Source: SZUA-448 sp964602475 (GTDB lineage Bacteria > Bacillota > Clostridia > Lachnospirales > Lachnospiraceae). From it: 64,000 nucleotides of DNA. The notes beneath the pieces are model-generated. The model saw only the letters and a list, made by a program, of their open reading frames with translations. It did not search any database and was not told the DNA's origin. Below, piece by piece: positions 59,422 through 64,000 of this stretch. Position numbers and translations under genes: made by a program. The DNA is taken from NCBI GenBank assembly GCA_964602475.1, contig CAZRRN010000009.1, forward strand, positions 1 to 64,000. The letters are read 5' to 3'. How positions within the stretch are numbered: position 1 is the first letter of the stretch; the number at the start of each line of letters is the position of its first letter.

Positions 59422-61236
59422 CTAATCATCATCCAGTTTCAGAACACTCATGAAGGCTTTCTGCGGAATCTCGACATTCCCGACCTGACGCATCCGCTTC
59501 TTACCTTCCTTTTGTTTTTCTAGCAGCTTTCTCTTCCTGGAAATATCACCGCCGTAGCATTTTGCAAGAACATCCTTCCGCATTGCCTTTACCGTCTCGC
59601 GGGCAATAATCTTACTTCCGATTGCCGCTTGAATCGGTACTTCAAACAATTGGCGCGGAATCTCGTCCTTAAGTTTTTCGCACATTTTTCTTCCCCGCTC
59701 GTAAGCTGTCTCTCCGTGTACAATAAAGGAAAGTGCATCCACCTCTTCCCGGTTGATCAGGATGTCAAGCTTCACCAGCTCCGACGGGGCATAACCCTTC
59801 ATTTCATAATCAAAAGATGCGTAGCCCTTGGATCGTGATTTGAGTGCATCAAAGAAATCATAGATAATTTCATTGAGTGGGAGCTCATATTTCAAAAGTG
59901 CTCTGGTTGCTTCCATATATTCCATGCCAAGATACACTCCGCGGCGTTCCTGACAAAGCTTCATGATTGCACCGACATATTCGGTTGTTACCATAATCTC
60001 GGCACTGACAATGGGCTCCTCCATTTTCAATATTGTGGATGGATCCGGCATATTGGTAGGATTGGTAATATCGATGACCTCTCCGTTGGTTTTATATATT
60101 TTGTAGATAACACTCGGAGCCGTCGTAACCAGATCCAGATTATATTCCCGTTCCAGACGTTCCTCAATGATTTCCAGATGGAGCAGCCCGAGAAATCCGC
60201 AACGGAATCCGAACCCAAGAGCAACCGAGGTCTCCGGTTCAAACTGCAGTGCTGCATCATTCAGCTGAAGTTTTTCGATTGCATCCCGCAGATCCGGGTA
60301 TTTTGCTCCGTCTGCCGGATACATCCCGCAGTAGACCATCGGAAGAACCTTCTTGTAGCCCGGCAGTGCTTCGGAACATGGACGCTCTGCATCAGTCACT
60401 GTGTCGCCGACTCTAGTGTCTTTGACATTTTTAAGACTGGCAGTGATATATCCTACCATTCCCGCAGACAGCTCATCACAGGGTATAAACTGACCTGCTC
60501 CGAAGGTTCCGATTTCAACAACATCCGCTGTTGTTCCCGTTGCCATCATATGAATCACGGAATCCTTTGTCAGTGTCCCCTCCATCAGCCGGACAAAAAT
60601 TATAACGCCTTTATAAGAATCATATACCGAATCAAAAATAAGTGCCCGGAGCGGTGCAAGAGGATCTCCTTTCGGAGCAGGTATTTTATGAACGATCTGC
60701 TCGAGCACCTCCTCGACGTTCAGTCCGGTCTTTGCCGATATCAGTGGTGCATCCTGTGCTTCCAGCCCGATTACATCCTCGATTTCAGCAATTACACGCT
60801 GTGGCTCCGCACTCGGAAGATCAATTTTATTAATAACCGGAAGGATCTCCAGATCATGATCCAGTGCCAGATAGACGTTGGCTAACGTCTGCGCTTCAAT
60901 TCCCTGAGCAGCGTCCACCACAAGAACCGCACCTTCACAGGCCGCAAGGCTTCTTGATACCTCATAGTTAAAGTCAACATGGCCGGGAGTATCAATCAGA
61001 TTAAAGATGTATTCGTCTCCGTCCTTCGCCTTATATATTGTACGAACAGTCTGTGCCTTGATTGTGATTCCGCGTTCTCGTTCAAGATCCATATTATCAA
61101 GTACCTGCGCCTGCATTTCACGACTGGTCAGCAGTCCGGTCTTCTCGATAATCCGATCCGCTAGTGTAGATTTCCCGTGGTCAATATGCGCAATGATACA
61201 AAAGTTTCTTATCTTACTTTGGTCAATTCCCGTCAT
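59422..61236 (-). CDS. lepA: Elongation factor 4 (LepA)
   Basis: A 604-residue translational GTPase that acts on ribosomes in unfavourable states. G1 AHIDHGKST, G2 RGITIKAQT, G3 DTPGHVDF, G4 NKIDLPSA; the C-terminal domain ends LEKQKEGKKRMRQVGNVEIP and related LepA-specific sequence. ATG 61236 follows GATGAGGAACAC; the upstream frame is not supported. Its own promoter is at 61319-61347. Confidence 0.97.
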   Translation of the reverse strand: MTGIDQSKIRNFCIIAHIDHGKSTLADRIIEKTGLLTSREMQAQVLDNMDLERERGITIKAQTVRTIYKAKDGDEYIFNLIDTPGHVDFNYEVSRSLAACEGAVLVVDAAQGIEAQTLANVYLALDHDLEILPVINKIDLPSAEPQRVIAEIEDVIGLEAQDAPLISAKTGLNVEEVLEQIVHKIPAPKGDPLAPLRALIFDSVYDSYKGVIIFVRLMEGTLTKDSVIHMMATGTTADVVEIGTFGAGQFIPCDELSAGMVGYITASLKNVKDTRVGDTVTDAERPCSEALPGYKKVLPMVYCGMYPADGAKYPDLRDAIEKLQLNDAALQFEPETSVALGFGFRCGFLGLLHLEIIEERLEREYNLDLVTTAPSVIYKIYKTNGEVIDITNPTNMPDPSTILKMEEPIVSAEIMVTTEYVGAIMKLCQERRGVYLGMEYMEATRALLKYELPLNEIIYDFFDALKSRSKGYASFDYEMKGYAPSELVKLDILINREEVDALSFIVHGETAYERGRKMCEKLKDEIPRQLFEVPIQAAIGSKIIARETVKAMRKDVLAKCYGGDISRKRKLLEKQKEGKKRMRQVGNVEIPQKAFMSVLKLDDD

Positions 61237-61318
61237 GTGTTCCTCATCCTTCTTGTCGTGTGTTCCCGATACCGTTGTATTTAGCAATGCATCTCATGGT
61301 CAGTCAAAGAGCAGCAAT

Positions 61319-61347
61319 ATTATACCAAAATTTTTCAACAGAAACAA
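61319..61347 (-). promoter_or_regulatory. Sigma-A promoter of lepA
   Basis: Minus strand TTGTTT (61347-61342), 17-base spacer, perfect TATAAT (61324-61319), about 80 bases before the start codon. It allows lepA expression apart from the spore genes upstream. Confidence 0.75.
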
Positions 61348-61387
61348 TAGAAATCGTCGCTGTTGCTCTGATTATTATTTTCTGTCG

Positions 61388-62749
61388 TTAGGGCGAAGCA
61401 CTTTTGGTATCCTCCTTTGGCAACAATGCTTCAAACAGGAGCCTCGCAAGAAGCCGTGCTCCGTTCGCAGCCTCTGCTACTGTATTTTTCTCCGTACCAA
61501 GCTCAACCAGCATATACCGCCCGGCCAAATGCATATTATATCGGTAGTTTTTCAGATAGATCCGGTACATCAGTCCCGGATACCGTTCACGTCCAAGAAT
61601 GTTTATCTGTAGACTAAATGCAAGATTCATCTCCAGATTTTTATTGTACAGAGATTCAATCGGTCCGTTGGTATCTTTGCTTAGCCCGTTAAAAAACATA
61701 ATCTGAGCCGTTGACACTCCGTCGATCACCGTGGTTCTTGCTGCTCCGCTGTCACGATGCAGATCAAGAATTACTTCAATCGACGGATATGCTTCAAGAA
61801 GCTCATTAATCTCTGGCCGCGCTGTACTGTAAGCATAGCTTCTGTTATTTTGTCCGTTTACATAATCATAGGTTGTTCTGTCATGCAGAACATGAAATCC
61901 AAAGGCGGTAAGCTCCTCAGTAAGAATATCTCCCGCGCCCACAACGGTGTCTGCCGATTCCCAATCCCGGCTGTCTATGTAGCTTTCGGTTCCATGTGTA
62001 TGATAAATCAAAATCTGCGGATTATCAGTTACCTCTTTTAATTCAATCTGCCGATTCAAAAGTTCGGTTCCTGAAATCACAGATTCGACTTCTCCGACTG
62101 ACGGATCAATCATATAATAATCACTGATAAATCGTTCATTTTCCGCACTCAGCTTCCAGTTATAAGAAGTATTGACAATCTGAAGCAGTTCCTCCGACGT
62201 AGAAATTCCCGTCTTAGCAGTACCTGACTGTTCGCTTCCTTCTGATTTCAGAATATCTGTCAGGGTTCTTTGCTCTTGTTCCGGCAACGACCCGGCAAAG
62301 GAGTATTCGACCTTCTGCCACTTAGTCTGTGTTTCTTCCCCATTTACCGTATTGTCATCCTGCTCTGCCGAAGAAGCTTCCATCATGTCCCCGGCGCTCT
62401 CTCTGTTCTTTCCTTCTGTGCTGTCTTCGCTCTGTTTTGTCCTGCTTCGCGCAGAATACCGAAGTGCGGGAATGCTGTCAAGAATTCTGAGATAAAGGGT
62501 CTTAGGATATCTTCCGTCGCCAATCAGATACCGTCCCGCTACCGTTGCGCTTCTGCAGCAGTTCTGATATAAGGTAACCGATACATTGTGAAGGAGTACA
62601 TTCCAAAACAAAACAAACAGAAGCAGCACGGCTATCACTGCAGCTGCCTTTATCAAGTATAACCGCCGGCGACCGGAACCGGTCTCATGACCTGTCCTGT
62701 AGTTAAACCTGTATAGCAGATTCCTGATCCGTCGGTTTTGTATTTTCAA
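61388..62749 (-). CDS. spoIIP: Stage II sporulation protein P
   Basis: A 453-residue amidase/endopeptidase that, with SpoIID and SpoIIM, degrades septal peptidoglycan during engulfment. A basic N-terminus and one membrane helix (IKAAAVIAVLLLFVLFWNVLL) anchor it; the catalytic domain shows QILIYHTHGTESY, EVILDLHRDSGA and the C-terminal MLVELGTEKNTVAEA. The start is TTG 62749, four bases after GGGAGGAG, inside the end of gpr (47-base overlap). The upstream ATG of the frame lies deep in gpr and is not credible. Confidence 0.92.
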   Translation of the reverse strand: MKIQNRRIRNLLYRFNYRTGHETGSGRRRLYLIKAAAVIAVLLLFVLFWNVLLHNVSVTLYQNCCRSATVAGRYLIGDGRYPKTLYLRILDSIPALRYSARSRTKQSEDSTEGKNRESAGDMMEASSAEQDDNTVNGEETQTKWQKVEYSFAGSLPEQEQRTLTDILKSEGSEQSGTAKTGISTSEELLQIVNTSYNWKLSAENERFISDYYMIDPSVGEVESVISGTELLNRQIELKEVTDNPQILIYHTHGTESYIDSRDWESADTVVGAGDILTEELTAFGFHVLHDRTTYDYVNGQNNRSYAYSTARPEINELLEAYPSIEVILDLHRDSGAARTTVIDGVSTAQIMFFNGLSKDTNGPIESLYNKNLEMNLAFSLQINILGRERYPGLMYRIYLKNYRYNMHLAGRYMLVELGTEKNTVAEAANGARLLARLLFEALLPKEDTKSASP

Positions 62750-63719
62750 GCTTCTCCTCCCTAAAGATACCGTTCGGGTCATCTTCACCGTCTTCTGCGC
62801 CCTCTTCCTGCTGATGATGTGCAAATAACCGGTTGATTGCGTCCGCAATGATCTCTGCAATTCTGCGGATTGCTTCATCCACGTCCTTTGGAGTAACAAA
62901 CATACGCTTTGCATCCCCCTCCAGCAGTTTGAGAAACCTGCTGATTTCCTCTTCATTCAACCCGTTCTTCTGCAGTGCCCGCTCCATGCGGTCATGTACA
63001 ATCGTTTCTGCGTCAACTACAGTGGGAACCCCGACAGCTATCACCGGTACTCCAAGAGTTGCTTTACTGATTTCATTTCTGTTATTTCCGACCCCTGCAC
63101 CCGGACTGATTCCGGTATCTGTCATCTGTACGGTACGATTCAGACGTTCCGTACTCCGAGCAGCCAGTGCATCAATTACCAGAACGACTGCCGGTTTTGT
63201 CTCGCTTACAACCCCCTTCAGAATCTCTGCTGCTTCCATCCCGGTCTGTCCCATGACTCCCGGAGCAAGAGCAGATACCGGTACCGATTCCGACAGCTCC
63301 GGAAACAATGCTTGGTATTCTCCGAATACATGGCGTGTAATCAGCAGGTGTTCCACAACAATGGGACCAAGTGCGTCAGGTGTAATTTCTCTGTTTCCAA
63401 GACCCATAATTAAGATTCCGGCTTCCGGTTTTTTCGGAACCATACGTCTAAGATAGTCGGTAATCGTACCTGCAACGCTTTCACGGTAAGCATTCTCTTC
63501 ATTTGTCATGTCACCGGTCTCTATGGTTACATACGTCCCCGATGGCTTTCCCATCGCCCTTTCCCCACGTTTGTTTCTGATAATTACCGTACTGATTTTC
63601 AGACCATTGTTAGGATCCGTCTCCTGAATCAGTTCGACTCCCGACAACGGTCCGTCTGTTTCCAGCTGTTCCCGGAGTTCGACTGCCAGATCGGTTCGTA
63701 TACCTCCCGGTGCGCTCAT
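62703..63719 (-). CDS. gpr: Spore protease GPR
   Basis: A 338-residue protease that degrades small acid-soluble spore proteins at germination. Landmarks are RTDLAVEL near the N-terminus (where the propeptide is cut), TIETGDM, GLGNREITPDALGP, VSALAPGVMGQTGMEA, LVIDALAARSTERLNRTVQMTDTGISPG (for instance DALAARS) and GVPTVVDAETI. Start codon ATG 63719 has only a modest site upstream. It heads the minus-strand row gpr-spoIIP-lepA; expression is expected in the forespore. Confidence 0.95.
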   Translation of the reverse strand: MSAPGGIRTDLAVELREQLETDGPLSGVELIQETDPNNGLKISTVIIRNKRGERAMGKPSGTYVTIETGDMTNEENAYRESVAGTITDYLRRMVPKKPEAGILIMGLGNREITPDALGPIVVEHLLITRHVFGEYQALFPELSESVPVSALAPGVMGQTGMEAAEILKGVVSETKPAVVLVIDALAARSTERLNRTVQMTDTGISPGAGVGNNRNEISKATLGVPVIAVGVPTVVDAETIVHDRMERALQKNGLNEEEISRFLKLLEGDAKRMFVTPKDVDEAIRRIAEIIADAINRLFAHHQQEEGAEDGEDDPNGIFREEKLENTKPTDQESAIQV

Positions 63720-63857
63720 TTAGATAACCATATCCTTCCCTGCATATTCGTTCCGGCTCCTCTTCACAAATCTATTCATTCGCTTGCTATTTATTCCGAT
63801 CACATATATAATCTGTATTAAATCAGATTTTATACATAAAAAAAAGCAAATTAGCTG

Positions 63858-63886
63858 TTGACAGAACGAATTCTTTCGACTATTAT
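63858..63886 (+). promoter_or_regulatory. Sigma-A promoter reading out of the window
   Basis: TTGACA (63858-63863), 17-base spacer, TATTAT (63881-63886). It drives a plus-strand gene beyond the right edge. In related genomes rpsT often lies divergent to gpr, so ribosomal protein S20 is a reasonable guess. Confidence 0.75.
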
Positions 63887-64000
63887 ATACACGTATGTTC
63901 CGCAGAACGTCCGTGTCCGGATTTGCGAAACAACTCATGCGAACCACTGTTGACCGCCCCGTCGAGATTACAGGGATGGGGGATTACACAGAATCCAAGA
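63887..64000 (+). other. Untranslated leader of the gene beyond the right edge
   Basis: At least 100 bases follow the promoter without a convincing start codon and site. It contains CCCC...GGGG (63958-63961 with 63977-63980) around CAGGGAT and the repeated word GGATTAC/AGATTAC. This could be a structured leader, for example autoregulation of a ribosomal protein gene. I do not recognise a class. The rest of 63720-63857 shows nothing coding. Confidence 0.35.

Noticed and set aside
63787..63850. Sigma-G promoter for gpr
   Set aside because: TGTATA and a TATA-rich stretch are present on the minus strand, but the -10 match to the sigma-G consensus is too weak to report.
63720..63947. A 75-codon minus-strand frame upstream of gpr
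   Set aside because: It overlaps the outward promoter and leader, has no site and shows no domain.
1..64000. CRISPR arrays, rRNA and tRNA genes
   Set aside because: No regularly spaced direct repeats with unique spacers were seen, and no tRNA or rRNA sequence was recognised.

Overview
The window reads as chromosomal DNA of a strictly anaerobic, spore-forming Firmicute of the class Clostridia, most likely close to Lachnospiraceae. This rests on the spore genes gpr and spoIIP, the order gpr-spoIIP-lepA-hemW-hrcA-grpE-dnaK-dnaJ-prmA-rsmE, the ireB-ruvX-DUF1292-RNase J-mltG-trmR-trhP block, rubredoxin-based oxygen defence, and AGGAGG-type ribosome binding sites. It is a draft assembly: 100 N lie inside a tandem repeat at 25921-26020.

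Left part, 1-7 kb. After a truncated sigma-factor-like gene of the type seen on clostridial mobile elements comes an oxidative-stress block: a Fur/PerR repressor, reverse rubrerythrin, then an apparent operon of a TPR protein, a DUF4037 nucleotidyltransferase-like protein, a Bcp peroxiredoxin, a four-domain flavodiiron protein, rubredoxin, desulfoferrodoxin and a TM1266-type regulator. The perR and TPR promoters share a 20-bp operator-like sequence.

7-15.8 kb is the most remarkable part. A structured leader with a possible terminator/antiterminator switch precedes eight tightly packed genes: FecCD-type permease, ABC ATPase fused to a TM1266-like domain, HydE-like radical SAM protein, NifH-like ATPase, two nitrogenase component-1-like subunits, lipoprotein binding protein, and HydF-like GTPase. 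There is no nifB, nifEN, hydG or hydA here. I read it as an uncharacterised nitrogenase-like reductase system combined with [FeFe]-hydrogenase-type maturases and an importer for a metal chelate, corrinoid or similar compound.

15.8-28.9 kb is mixed: an IS110 transposase broken by an in-frame stop, small inverted repeats, an aminoglycoside-phosphotransferase-like/DUF2087 fusion, a Na+-translocating decarboxylase beta subunit with a tiny membrane partner behind a yybP-ykoY (Mn2+) riboswitch, pyruvate kinase, a KdpDE-like two-component pair, a nucleoside hydrolase, a large repeat-bearing surface protein, and the scar of a deleted yeiH/lysR pair.

28.9-33.4 kb is a sulfur and Fe-S operon (metY, cysK, cysteine desulfurase, iscU, Rrf2 regulator). 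Then come a TIR-membrane-PDZ protein, two gene remnants and a heterodimeric ABC exporter. 39.5-64 kb is conserved core: tRNA modification (trhP, trmR, mtaB, thiI with its cysteine desulfurase), RNA decay, the heat-shock operon under CIRCE, translation factors and spore genes.

From 20.8 kb to 52.5 kb a roughly 93-bp dispersed repeat occurs six times. It can fold into a hairpin plus a pseudoknot, and in four copies it ends in the ribosome binding site of the next gene. Gene callers mistranslate it as an N-terminal extension. It is the second signal worth pursuing.
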